Shown one piece after another: positions 25,601 to 34,093 of a stretch of 64,000 bases of DNA. Each line of letters starts with the position of its first letter. Position 1 is the stretch's first letter. The stretch is from Acidobacteriota bacterium. Its GTDB lineage: Bacteria; Acidobacteriota; Blastocatellia; Chloracidobacteriales; JADJPF01. Below the pieces are notes generated by a model. That model was not told the origin of the DNA. It saw only the letters and a program-made list of their open reading frames with translations, and made no database searches. The stretch lies in contig JACQZQ010000113.1 in the NCBI GenBank assembly GCA_016213785.1, positions 62,001-126,000 on the forward strand, written 5' to 3'. Position numbers and translations under genes: made by a program.

Positions 25601-25903
25601 ATGGAAAAAAGTAAATCAATAATTGCAACTGCGCGTTTAGTTGCAAAACCAGGGGAAGAAGCAAGACTTAAATCTGCGCTTAAGCTCTTAATAGCTGCAA
25701 CTCGTAGAGAACCAGGAAGTATTAGCTATAGTTTTTACCAAAGTGATTATGATAAACATTTATTTATATCTCATGAAATATGGGAAAGCCATGAAGTTTT
25801 TGCTAGGCACTTAGAATCTGCTTATATTCAAGCTCTATTAGATGAAGCAGATGAGATTTTAGCTGAACCATTACAAGTAATGTTCTTAAATCCTATAGAG
25901 TAA
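25601..25903 (+). CDS. ABM-family monooxygenase (YgiN-like)
   Basis: 100 aa from the chosen ATG, the normal ABM length. The fold signature is clear: ATARLVAKPGEEARLKSAL, then TRREPGSISYSFYQS, then HEIWESHEVFARHLES with the conserved His. Relatives (YgiN, HmoA, ActVA-Orf6) are small cytoplasmic dimers that oxidise quinols or aromatic compounds without metal or flavin. AAAGG lies 5 nt before the ATG and a good promoter precedes it. A longer frame from GTG 25463 or ATG 25493 would add a hydrophobic stretch, possible as a signal but less likely. Substrate unknown. Confidence 0.85.
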   Translation: MEKSKSIIATARLVAKPGEEARLKSALKLLIAATRREPGSISYSFYQSDYDKHLFISHEIWESHEVFARHLESAYIQALLDEADEILAEPLQVMFLNPIE

Positions 25904-25922
25904 TAACAATTACTTGCTTTAC

Positions 25923-28900
25923 TTATAGTTTTGGATAGGGTAAAAGATCAAGTAAAAATATATGTAATTCTTCTGTAAAAGGAGTTAGACGCTTTTCTCC
26001 ATCACGTAGATCAGCTATTAATCCGCTTTTTAAGTCAAATACTAATCCTTCTTCTTCATAAACTCTAATGACATCCTGAAGTTGTGCTGGATTATTATTT
26101 ACAGAAACTTGTCCATCACTAAATAAAGATAGCCAATCATTATATTTATTATTAAACGTACTGATAAGCTCTATAGGGTTTTTGCTAGCAGTAACATCAA
26201 ATACTCTTACTTCTACGGGGTTTAATTGACCGCTTTCATCAATAAATAAATGGGTTCCTGCCTCTAATTGTGCTAATAAAAGGGCATGGGGCGCTTTAAC
26301 TAAAATGGCTCTATCTTTACTAGAATTATTGTCATTTAGTATAAATTCTTGAGATAGAACTCCTAGTTTATTATTAAATAAACGCAAATAGCTTTCTTGC
26401 AAAGCTTTTTGCGGAAAATGGTCTTTATCTTCTAGTTTTGGAATAAGTGAATGAATATAAATAATAACTTCTTTAGATGAGGAAATATCGGTTTGAAACA
26501 TTAATTGTAAAAGAGCAAACTCACGCAAGGCTTCGGCTAGCTGGTCATCAATTTCTCGGTTTATGGTGATGGCTTCTTTGGCAATTTCTTTTAGTGCTTG
26601 ATGTATATCATCTTCTTCAAAAAGCCTTTGCCAAATTCCTTGAAATTCTACACATTGTTTTAAGTTAATTTCTTTATAAGTAAACTTTGTACGATTAGTT
26701 TTAGGGTGATTATTTAAGGCAGTTGGTTTTTTAGGCGAATTTAGTCGTTGAGATAGATTGCGACAAATAGCATTTACCCTACGGGCTTGATCTCTAAGCT
26801 GAAAATATTGATAAATCTCAGGCGTAACATTACTAGGATCAATTGCACCTTTTGGGGCTAATTTATCAATTGCGTTTTCAAGTTTAACTAATGCTGTTTC
26901 TATTTGTTTAAGTTTTGTTTTTGTATCTTTTAAGTCTACTTTAGCAATGATGTTATTGTAACTTGAAGGCTCTTTTAAGCCTTCGATATGAACAACAATA
27001 TTTTCTTTACCAGGATAAATATTAATTACAGTAGGCGAATTACTTTGTAGACCAAGTAATTGAGTTGCAACAGGTTGTGTAATTTGGCGTTCAATAGTTC
27101 GTTTTAATGCTCTTGCTCCAAAAATTGGGTTATATCCTTCATCAATAATTTTTTCCATTGCTTGAGGATCAATATTAAGTAAGCATTTACGGCGTAATAA
27201 TCCTTCACGACTAAAGACGTTTTGAATAAGGAGCTTAGCTATTGATCCCATATCAGAACGCGAAAGTTTTCTAAAAGGGATAACTCTATCAATTCGGTTA
27301 AAAAATTCAGGACGGAAAAATCTTTGTACTGCTTGTAGATAAATAGCGCTCTCGCTACTTTCATTTTGCTGAAAACCTAATTGAGTATTAGCTTCTTTAA
27401 CTCCTAAGTTAGAAGTCATAATTAGTAGCACATTAGTGAAGTCTACAGTATTACCAGTTGCATCTGTTAAACGGCCTTCGCCCAAAACTTGAAGTAAAAG
27501 GTTAAACACATCAGAGTCAGCTTTTTCTATCTCATCTAGTAACAATACACTAAAGGGTTGGCGGCGTATAGCGCTTGTAAGTAAGCCTTCAGGTTGTCTA
27601 AATGTTCCTACTAAGCGAGTTAGAGCATCAGGAGTAATAAATTCATTCATATCAAATCTTATTAATCGCTCAGCATCACCAAAAATATATTTAGCTAAAG
27701 CTTTTGCACATTGAGTTTTTCCTACTCCAGTTGGGCCAAGGAAAAGAAAAGTTGCAATTGGCCTATCAGGATCATTAAGTTTAGCTTTTGTTAAAGTTAT
27801 AGCATCGGCTGCTGCTTCTAAGGCTAGAGGCTGCCCAATAATTTCTTTACTTAAGGCACTGGTGATTTCTTGGTGTGAAAGCCTAAGAGTATCATCTAGA
27901 AACTTAAGCGATAAACCGCTTTTAGCCTGAAATTCTTTTAATACGTCTTCTCTAGAAATATCATTATTACAATATTTAATAGATAGTTGCTTTAAGAAAT
28001 GAACGGCTTTACCAGGAAATACAGCATTACGAACATAGCGCTCTTGTAAATTAGTTGCTGTAGGCAGTGCTTCTAGAGCAAACTTACATTTTTGTTCAAA
28101 CTCAAAATTACGTTTTGACCTAATTAGAATTTTTAGAGTTTGGTCAGTAGAAGTTTCTTTAATAGGAAGGATTTGAAAAAAATCAGCAAAAGCTCTATCT
28201 CTTTCTTGTAGCACGCGCAAAGCCTCAGGCGTAATTTCGGCTAGCATTCTAAACTCACGTTTTTCAAGAAGGGGTTTTATTACATCAGCAACACTTAAAT
28301 CTGATTTACTTGTAACACCAGCATGGAAAAGACCTATTAGATCGTCAAAATAGAGGATCATTTTATCTTTTTTAGCTGTTTTTAGGATTGCCAATAATCG
28401 GTTTTCCCATTGACCTACATAAGACATTCCTGAAATAAGCCTTTGTGGTGAAATTAACCAAATGCTGCGTCTGCTAACAAAGGGGGATAATTTACGATTT
28501 TGAATAGTTTGGTAAACATACTCGTGAATTAAAGCTGTTTTTCCTACCATTCTAGGGCCAACTAGTAAAATAGGTCTTCGGTCACGGTTATTTATTAATT
28601 TAGTAAGTTCTTCTAGCTCTTGTTCTCTACAAAGAACCCTTTCTAAATCATCAGGATAGAGCCAGTTAAGACAACGGGCTACTTTTCTTAATTCTTCTGC
28701 TCCATCTAACTCAGTTTGACAGCCAATGCTAGCGCGTGGACGGGTTTCTTCTTTTTTCTCTCTAGGTGTATGTAATTGAAAATGTATGTCTATAGTTGTT
28801 GTCCAAGCCTTTCCTGCTACTGATAATGATTCAGGTGTAGGTGCTTCATCGCCTTCTTTTTTTTCTAATTTACGAAAGTATTGACTAAGAATTTCTGTTG

Positions 28901-29288
28901 CATGTTCTTGAAGCTTTATACCTTTAGGTAGCTCAAACCAAAAGTCAGGAATACTTGGAGTAAATACTAGGCGACGTTTTAAGCCCTTAAATACAACAAA
29001 AAGGAAATTTGCTCTAGCCATACGTTTTGCTAGCTCTAGTTTAAGTTTTAGAAAATGGTCTTCTATTTCAGGCGCAAATAAAAAATTTGCTATTTGTTCT
29101 TGAAAAAAATCTCTCCCAGAAATTTCTAAAGTAGTAGTCAAACTCTTAACCAGTTTATTAATTGCACGCTGAAGTTTTTCATCAGAAAATTCAGCGTATT
29201 CAAAAAATAAAGGCGTTACTTTGTAGGTAGGGAAAGAATCATAAGATGATGGTATTTGCTCTATATATAAAGGTATGGCAGTGTTCAT
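25923..29288 (-). CDS. Clp/Hsp100-like double AAA+ ATPase with novel N- and C-terminal regions
   Basis: 1121 aa. Residues 1-215 do not look like a Clp N-domain. D1 has Walker A GPRMVGKT (244-251), but the Walker B acidic pair is DD (ILYFDD, about 315-316), not DE. No ClpB-type middle coiled coil is evident. D2 is canonical: GPTGVGKT (518-525), VLLLDEIEKA (582-586), MTSNLG, arginine fingers in FFRPEFFNRID, sensor-2 GARALKR. LGF at 637-639 lies where ClpC/ClpA carry their ClpP-docking tripeptide. A ~350-residue C-terminal extension (from about 770), including a helical stretch, is not recognised. It is probably an unfoldase for specialised substrates. It lies alone, convergent with the ABM gene. 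Confidence 0.88.
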   Translation of the reverse strand: MNTAIPLYIEQIPSSYDSFPTYKVTPLFFEYAEFSDEKLQRAINKLVKSLTTTLEISGRDFFQEQIANFLFAPEIEDHFLKLKLELAKRMARANFLFVVFKGLKRRLVFTPSIPDFWFELPKGIKLQEHATEILSQYFRKLEKKEGDEAPTPESLSVAGKAWTTTIDIHFQLHTPREKKEETRPRASIGCQTELDGAEELRKVARCLNWLYPDDLERVLCREQELEELTKLINNRDRRPILLVGPRMVGKTALIHEYVYQTIQNRKLSPFVSRRSIWLISPQRLISGMSYVGQWENRLLAILKTAKKDKMILYFDDLIGLFHAGVTSKSDLSVADVIKPLLEKREFRMLAEITPEALRVLQERDRAFADFFQILPIKETSTDQTLKILIRSKRNFEFEQKCKFALEALPTATNLQERYVRNAVFPGKAVHFLKQLSIKYCNNDISREDVLKEFQAKSGLSLKFLDDTLRLSHQEITSALSKEIIGQPLALEAAADAITLTKAKLNDPDRPIATFLFLGPTGVGKTQCAKALAKYIFGDAERLIRFDMNEFITPDALTRLVGTFRQPEGLLTSAIRRQPFSVLLLDEIEKADSDVFNLLLQVLGEGRLTDATGNTVDFTNVLLIMTSNLGVKEANTQLGFQQNESSESAIYLQAVQRFFRPEFFNRIDRVIPFRKLSRSDMGSIAKLLIQNVFSREGLLRRKCLLNIDPQAMEKIIDEGYNPIFGARALKRTIERQITQPVATQLLGLQSNSPTVINIYPGKENIVVHIEGLKEPSSYNNIIAKVDLKDTKTKLKQIETALVKLENAIDKLAPKGAIDPSNVTPEIYQYFQLRDQARRVNAICRNLSQRLNSPKKPTALNNHPKTNRTKFTYKEINLKQCVEFQGIWQRLFEEDDIHQALKEIAKEAITINREIDDQLAEALREFALLQLMFQTDISSSKEVIIYIHSLIPKLEDKDHFPQKALQESYLRLFNNKLGVLSQEFILNDNNSSKDRAILVKAPHALLLAQLEAGTHLFIDESGQLNPVEVRVFDVTASKNPIELISTFNNKYNDWLSLFSDGQVSVNNNPAQLQDVIRVYEEEGLVFDLKSGLIADLRDGEKRLTPFTEELHIFLLDLLPYPKL

Positions 29289-29534
29289 AAATTATTCAAA
29301 AATTAGTTCCTTTATTCTAAAAGCTATTATGAAAGGTATTCTAAAAGAAAAAGTCAAGAAAAAAGTTCTTTTCTAAAAAATATTCTAACAGTTCTATGGC
29401 ATAAGATTAATGAAGATAGCTATAGATTTTCTACTCTTTAGCTGACATCTATTGACGCAATAGGTTAATCTGCGGTAAGACGTTAATTTTATTGCCATAG
29501 GGCTATCCTAACATTAGTTTTGAGGAACAATTAT

Positions 29535-31097
29535 ATGCAGCTACCTACTTTTTGTAATGAAACTTATCTAGACTTTACTGATGAAAATACCGTACATAAT
29601 TTTCAAAGATCTTTAGATTATGTTAAATCCCAACTAGGAAAAACCTATCCTTGTGTAGTTGGGGGAGAAAAGATAGAAACTGGAGATCTTCTTACTTCTA
29701 TTAACCCTAGTGAAAAATCTGAAGTAATTGGAAAGGTACATAAAGCTGACCAAGCTTTAGCTAGTCGTGCTATTGAGGAAGCAAATAAGGCTTTTGAAAG
29801 CTGGAAACGAGTTCCTGCTGAAGACCGAGCACGTTACCTTTTTTCAGCAACCGCAGAAATGAGACGACGTAAGAATGAATTTTCTTCTTGGATGGTTTAC
29901 GAAGTAGGTAAATCTTGGGCTGAAGCTGATGCTGATACAGCAGAAGCAATTGATTTTATGGACTTTTATGCTCGTGAAGCTATTCGCTATTCTAAAACTC
30001 AAGAACTTACTCCATCCCCTCTACCTAGTGAATTTAACCAGATGTTTTATATTCCTTTAGGCGTAGGTGTTGTAATTCCACCTTGGAACTTTCCTTTAGC
30101 AATTATGGTTGGAATGACTATGGCTGCTGTAGCAGCAGGAAACACTGTTGTTCTTAAGCCTTCAAGCGATACTCCAATAATTGGAGCAAAATTTATGGAG
30201 CTATTAGAATCAGTTTCCTTACCTCCAGGGGTTGTAAACTTTTTACCTGGTAGTGGTGGCAGAATAGGAGATTATTTAGTTAGTCATCCAAAAACTCGTT
30301 TTATTAGCTTTACTGGTTCGCGTGAAATTGGACTTCATATTAATGAACTAGCTTCTAAAACTGCACCTGGGCAGATTTGGATTAAACGTGTAGTTGCTGA
30401 GATGGGAGGTAAAGATACTATTGTAGTTGATTCTTCAGCAGATCTAGAAGATGCTGCCAGTGGTATTGTAGCTGCTGCATTTGGATTTTCTGGTCAAAAA
30501 TGTTCTGCTTGCTCTCGTGCAGTACTAGTTGAAGATATTTATGAACAAGTACTTGAAAAAGTAACCCAAAAAACCAAAGCTTTACGCGTTGGGCCGACTG
30601 TTGATGTAAATAACTTTATGGGGCCTGTAGCAAGTAAATCTGCATTTGATTCTATTATGGAATATGTAGAAATTGGCAAAGGCGAGGGTACTGTAGTTGC
30701 AGGCGGCGAAGCAATGCCAGAAGCAGGTGATGGTTACTTTATTCAACCAACTGTAGTTGCTGGAGTTGATCCTAAGGCTCGTATTGCACAAGAAGAAATT
30801 TTTGGCCCTGTACTGGCAGTTATTAAAGCTGATAACTTTGACCATGCTCTAGATATTGCTAATAATACTGAATATGGTTTAACAGGAGCCGTTTATTCAA
30901 AAAATCGTGAGCATCTAGAACGTGCTCGTATAGATTTTCACGTAGGTAATCTATATATAAACCGTAAATGTACAGGCGCTCTAGTAGATGTTCATCCATT
31001 TGGTGGATTTAATATGTCTGGTACTGACTCAAAAGCAGGTGGACGTGATTATTTAATGTTATTTTTGCAAGCTAAGACGGTAGCAGAAAAGTTCTAA
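29535..31097 (+). CDS. rocA: L-glutamate gamma-semialdehyde (P5C) dehydrogenase
   Basis: 520 aa, the stand-alone RocA/PutC size. It oxidises glutamate-5-semialdehyde to glutamate with NAD in proline and arginine breakdown. The N-terminal extension and PPWNFPLAIMVGM, FTGSREIGLHI, the catalytic Glu in VVAEMGGKDT and the catalytic Cys in GFSGQKCSACSRA all fit. The start is ATG 29535 with GAGG 9 nt upstream; a TTG at 29520 precedes that SD. No proline dehydrogenase is adjacent. A strong terminator follows. Confidence 0.92.
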   Translation: MQLPTFCNETYLDFTDENTVHNFQRSLDYVKSQLGKTYPCVVGGEKIETGDLLTSINPSEKSEVIGKVHKADQALASRAIEEANKAFESWKRVPAEDRARYLFSATAEMRRRKNEFSSWMVYEVGKSWAEADADTAEAIDFMDFYAREAIRYSKTQELTPSPLPSEFNQMFYIPLGVGVVIPPWNFPLAIMVGMTMAAVAAGNTVVLKPSSDTPIIGAKFMELLESVSLPPGVVNFLPGSGGRIGDYLVSHPKTRFISFTGSREIGLHINELASKTAPGQIWIKRVVAEMGGKDTIVVDSSADLEDAASGIVAAAFGFSGQKCSACSRAVLVEDIYEQVLEKVTQKTKALRVGPTVDVNNFMGPVASKSAFDSIMEYVEIGKGEGTVVAGGEAMPEAGDGYFIQPTVVAGVDPKARIAQEEIFGPVLAVIKADNFDHALDIANNTEYGLTGAVYSKNREHLERARIDFHVGNLYINRKCTGALVDVHPFGGFNMSGTDSKAGGRDYLMLFLQAKTVAEKF

Positions 31098-31127
31098 AAC
31101 TTTTTAAAAACTTCTTTATAGAGTTGA

Positions 31128-31166
31128 TTTCAGTGACAGGAAGCTTTAACCTGTCACTGAAATTTT
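31128..31166 (+). terminator. Intrinsic terminator after rocA
   Basis: A 13-bp stem, TTTCAGTGACAGG (31128-31140) and CCTGTCACTGAAA (31150-31162), with a 9-nt loop and TTTT following. Confidence 0.9.
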
Positions 31167-31186
31167 GCTAACTACTTTTATATCTT

Positions 31187-31687
31187 ATGATTACTAAAGA
31201 ACATATTGCTAAGAAATTACAAGAGAGATTAGAACGTAAGTGTACGGCTATTGGTTTAACTCATTGGGCAAAAGCAATAATGTTTGATTATTTTGAAGGT
31301 AAACGTATCTATGATCCAGCAGAAAAAGACCTACTAGAACGCGCCATAATGCGGATTGCAAACTCATCAACTAATTACCGAACTTTTTTATTTGATGCAG
31401 AAATTGTAAAGATTTTGACTCATTTAGGTTATAAAGCAAAATCTAATTCTCCTAATGGTGAGGTTTATAGTATTAGTATTATTCTTGGTCAACAAAATAA
31501 CCCAAAAAGCAAAGAAGCAATTAAAATAATTAGCGAACAGCTACCTAAAGAAAAAAATTTAAGTATTAGACAACAGGGTTCAGGCGTTGTTTTAACTGCA
31601 AATGAAATGAGCGAAAAAGAAATTCACACTCTAGCTTCTCTTTTACAGCCACATAGCTACATAATGTCACTTAATGATACTCGTTAG
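31187..31687 (+). CDS. Hypothetical protein, 166 aa
   Basis: Not recognised. Soluble, mixed alpha/beta, no signal or TM. The N-terminal ~70 residues are helical (KKLQERLERKCTAIGLTHWAK). Two later blocks (VYSISIILGQQ... and SGVVLTANEMSEKEIHTLASLL) look like beta-alpha units. It starts 20 bp after the rocA terminator and has no visible SD, so its expression signal is unclear. Confidence 0.6.
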   Translation: MITKEHIAKKLQERLERKCTAIGLTHWAKAIMFDYFEGKRIYDPAEKDLLERAIMRIANSSTNYRTFLFDAEIVKILTHLGYKAKSNSPNGEVYSISIILGQQNNPKSKEAIKIISEQLPKEKNLSIRQQGSGVVLTANEMSEKEIHTLASLLQPHSYIMSLNDTR

Positions 31688-31706
31688 GTTTCAATTAGGT
31701 TTAATA

Positions 31707-31746
31707 GCTCTAGCTAGCTCTAACTCGCTCTAACTCGCTCTAACTA
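31707..31746. repeat. Four-copy 10-bp tandem repeat
   Basis: Unit GCTCTAACTC occurs at 31717, 31727 and 31737 (last base of the third differs), with a diverged copy GCTCTAGCTA at 31707. It lies between two convergent genes. No function is apparent. Confidence 0.8.
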
Positions 31747-31770
31747 CTTCCATAATTTATAATTAAATTT

Positions 31771-32817
31771 CTAATAAGGTAATTTTCCTTGAGTATCATC
31801 TAATAAAAAAGGTAGATCTAATCCCATATGAGTATAAGCTGCTGGAGTTGCAGTTCTACCGCGTGGAGTACGATTAATAAAGCCTATTTGCATTAAATAA
31901 GGTTCTATCATTTCCTCAATAGCGTCTTTTTCTTCATTAATTGCTGCTGCTAGAGTGCTTATGCCTACAGGCCCGCCATTAAATTTATCTATAACGACAG
32001 ATAAGTATTTTCTGTCTACTTCATCTAGTCCAAACTGATCTACTTCCATACGGTTAAGAGCATCTTTAGAGACATCTAAAGTTATAATTCCATTATATAG
32101 AACTTCTGCCACATCTCTAACACGTCTTAATAGACGGTTTGCAATACGAGGTGTACCTCGCGCTCTTCTAGCTATTTCTCTTGCTCCTTGGCTTTCAATT
32201 CCTGCATTAATAATACTGGCAGATCTTTCTATGATTGTGCAAAGATCATCTTCAGTATAAAAGTCTAAGTGCATATTTATACCAAAACGACCCCTTAAAG
32301 GGGCTGTAACTAGCCCTGCACGAGTTGTTGCACCAACTAGAGTAAATTTAGGTAAATCTATTTTTATAGAGCGTGCTGAAGGGCCTTGACCAATAATGAT
32401 ATCTAGTTGGAAGTCTTCCATTGCAGGATAGAGGATTTCTTCTACAGCAGGGCTTAGACGGTGGATTTCATCAATAAATAAAACATCACCTTCTTGTAAA
32501 TTAGTTAGAATTGCTGCTAAATCTCCAGATTTTTCAATTACTGGCCCTGAAGTAGATTTAACTTGTACATTCATTTCGTTTGCAACAATGGTTGCAAGAG
32601 TTGTTTTACCAAGTCCTGGTGGGCCATGAAGTAAGACATGATCTAGGGATTCTCCTCTTCTACAAGCGGCTTTAATAAAGATTTCTAGATTTTCTGTAAC
32701 TCTTTGTTGTCCAATATATTCACGTAGTTTTTGAGGACGTAAGGATTTTTCAAAACTCTCTTCTTCAGTTAAAAGGCTTTTTGCCAGTACTCCTGATTCT
32801 GAAACATTTTTTTTCAT
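31771..32817 (-). CDS. ruvB: Holliday junction branch migration helicase RuvB
   Basis: 348 aa, the normal length. Walker A is [12 protein letters not shown], Walker B is [10 protein letters not shown], sensor 1 is LVGATTRAG, and the arginine-finger region is APLRGRFGI. The C-terminal winged helix ends with [17 protein letters not shown], as in other RuvBs. It forms the motor of RuvAB at Holliday junctions. ruvA and ruvC are not adjacent. ATG start with a GGGAG rather far upstream. Confidence 0.97.
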   Translation of the reverse strand: MKKNVSESGVLAKSLLTEEESFEKSLRPQKLREYIGQQRVTENLEIFIKAACRRGESLDHVLLHGPPGLGKTTLATIVANEMNVQVKSTSGPVIEKSGDLAAILTNLQEGDVLFIDEIHRLSPAVEEILYPAMEDFQLDIIIGQGPSARSIKIDLPKFTLVGATTRAGLVTAPLRGRFGINMHLDFYTEDDLCTIIERSASIINAGIESQGAREIARRARGTPRIANRLLRRVRDVAEVLYNGIITLDVSKDALNRMEVDQFGLDEVDRKYLSVVIDKFNGGPVGISTLAAAINEEKDAIEEMIEPYLMQIGFINRTPRGRTATPAAYTHMGLDLPFLLDDTQGKLPY

Positions 32818-32919
32818 TTTAAGCTAAACTCCCTAAAAGTTAAGTTAGTCTAGCGAAATGCTGGCGAAAAGTCAAAGGTTTTTAGTCTTTTAAGTAAGTT
32901 TTCTAGGAAGGAGGTTTAA

Positions 32920-33507
32920 TTAAATATTTTTCTTTAATTCATTATAAAGCCACATTTTAGCTATTCTCCATTCTCGCATAACTGTAATAGCTGCAATATC
33001 TAAAGCTTTAGCAGTTTCTTCAACCGAAAGACCTGCAAAAAATCGTAGTTCAACAATTTGGCTTTGTCGTGCATCTAGTTGGGCAAGACGACTTAGCGCA
33101 TCATCTAAAACTATTAAGTCAACTCCTTGTTGGTCAGATAGGTTAACTACTTCATCAATAGAGACTTTTATCATATCGCCGCCTCTTTTATCAGCAGTTC
33201 GACTCCGAGCATGATCTACTAGTACTCGCCGCATCATTTGAGCCGCAACTCCATAGAATTGGGCGCGATTTTGCCAGGAAATATCTTTTTGATTAATAAG
33301 TTTTAAGTAAATTTCATTAACTAATGCAGTAGGTTGTAAGGTATGATCTCGTCGCTCATAACGTAAATAATTAGCTGCACGAGAATGCAGTTCTTGGTAA
33401 ACCAAATTTAGTAATTTAGAATGTGCCTCTGTATCTCCTGTAGTCCATTTATTGAGTAATTCTGTTACATCTTCTGGTTCTTGATTCTTAAATACAGAAT
33501 CTTCCAT
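32920..33507 (-). CDS. ECF RNA polymerase sigma factor (TIGR02999-like), orphan
   Basis: 195 aa, a clear paralogue of the sigma factor at 13405 (shared YERRDHTLQPTALVNEIYLKL, SWQNRAQFYGVAAQMMRR, QIVELRFFAGLSVEETAKAL). Both region 2 and region 4 are complete. AAGGA lies about 10 nt before the ATG. No kinase or anti-sigma gene is linked. It is divergent from the pilus-like operon across a 586-bp gap full of inverted repeats, so it may control itself or those genes (inference). Confidence 0.9.
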   Translation of the reverse strand: MEDSVFKNQEPEDVTELLNKWTTGDTEAHSKLLNLVYQELHSRAANYLRYERRDHTLQPTALVNEIYLKLINQKDISWQNRAQFYGVAAQMMRRVLVDHARSRTADKRGGDMIKVSIDEVVNLSDQQGVDLIVLDDALSRLAQLDARQSQIVELRFFAGLSVEETAKALDIAAITVMREWRIAKMWLYNELKKNI

Positions 33508-33969
33508 AGCCTATTATTCCTTATTAATGGTTTTAATTAATGGATTTGATTTACCAACATATTAATACATTAACATTCATTAACATTAAAGAGTTTAATT
33601 TTACTTGATTTTATTTGACTCTTAATAAATTCTATCATTTAGGGAATTCATATGTTATTAAATTTACCAGTTTCTCTGTAAGAAAAACTTACAGTAACAA
33701 AAGCTTTTTATATTCTCAATTAGAGTTAGGCCAAGAATAAATATAAACTCTAATGCAATCTCACTTATTAGCCTTTGTGGTTTCTAAAAGGGGCTAAGTA
33801 ACCTGTTTTACTATTTAGCACGTTGGTGTAAAATAGCAAATCTGTCAATTTTGGCAAGTTCGCCACTTTTGACAATCTCTTATCTGCCAAAAATGGCAGT
33901 AAAATGACAGTAGGTAGTTAAACGATTTTAATAATAGATCAAAAATTTTTATAACTAATTGAAAAACAA
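33508..33969. promoter_or_regulatory. Inverted-repeat-rich divergent regulatory region
   Basis: Five inverted repeats occur in sequence. They are CTGTAAG-A5-CTTACAG (33676-33694), TTAGAGTT/AACTCTAA (33720-33753), TTAGCC/GGCTAA (33768-33797), an imperfect 32-bp palindrome bounded by TGTCAA and TTGACA with TGGC/GCCA inside (33843-33874), and CTGCCA-AAAA-TGGCAG (33884-33899). TGACAG follows at about 33904. The last cluster of TGCCA/TGACA half-sites resembles operator sites. Alternatively part of this may be a structured RNA. Confidence 0.5.
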
Positions 33970-34077
33970 ATGATTTTTATAGTATGGGGATCTCTATTTT
34001 ATTTATTTTATTATGGCATAATTATTTCTTTAATATATTACATTCAAAATCAACCCCCAAAATTTGTTTTAATTTAA
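33970..34077 (+). CDS. Possible 35-aa hydrophobic small protein
   Basis: The frame starts MIFIVWGSLFYLFYYG and ends IQNQPPKFVLI, one long TM segment with a short polar tail. It ends 16 bp before the PilM-PilN gene on the same strand. No SD is visible, and A/T-rich DNA readily yields hydrophobic frames, so it may be chance. Confidence 0.25.
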   Translation: MIFIVWGSLFYLFYYGIIISLIYYIQNQPPKFVLI

Positions 34078-34093
34078 GTAAGGATTTATTGTT

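Noticed and set aside
33843-33908. Sigma-54 promoter (TGGCA-like elements) for the pilus operon
   Set aside because: The TGGC and GC elements do not fall at the required -24/-12 spacing on either strand.
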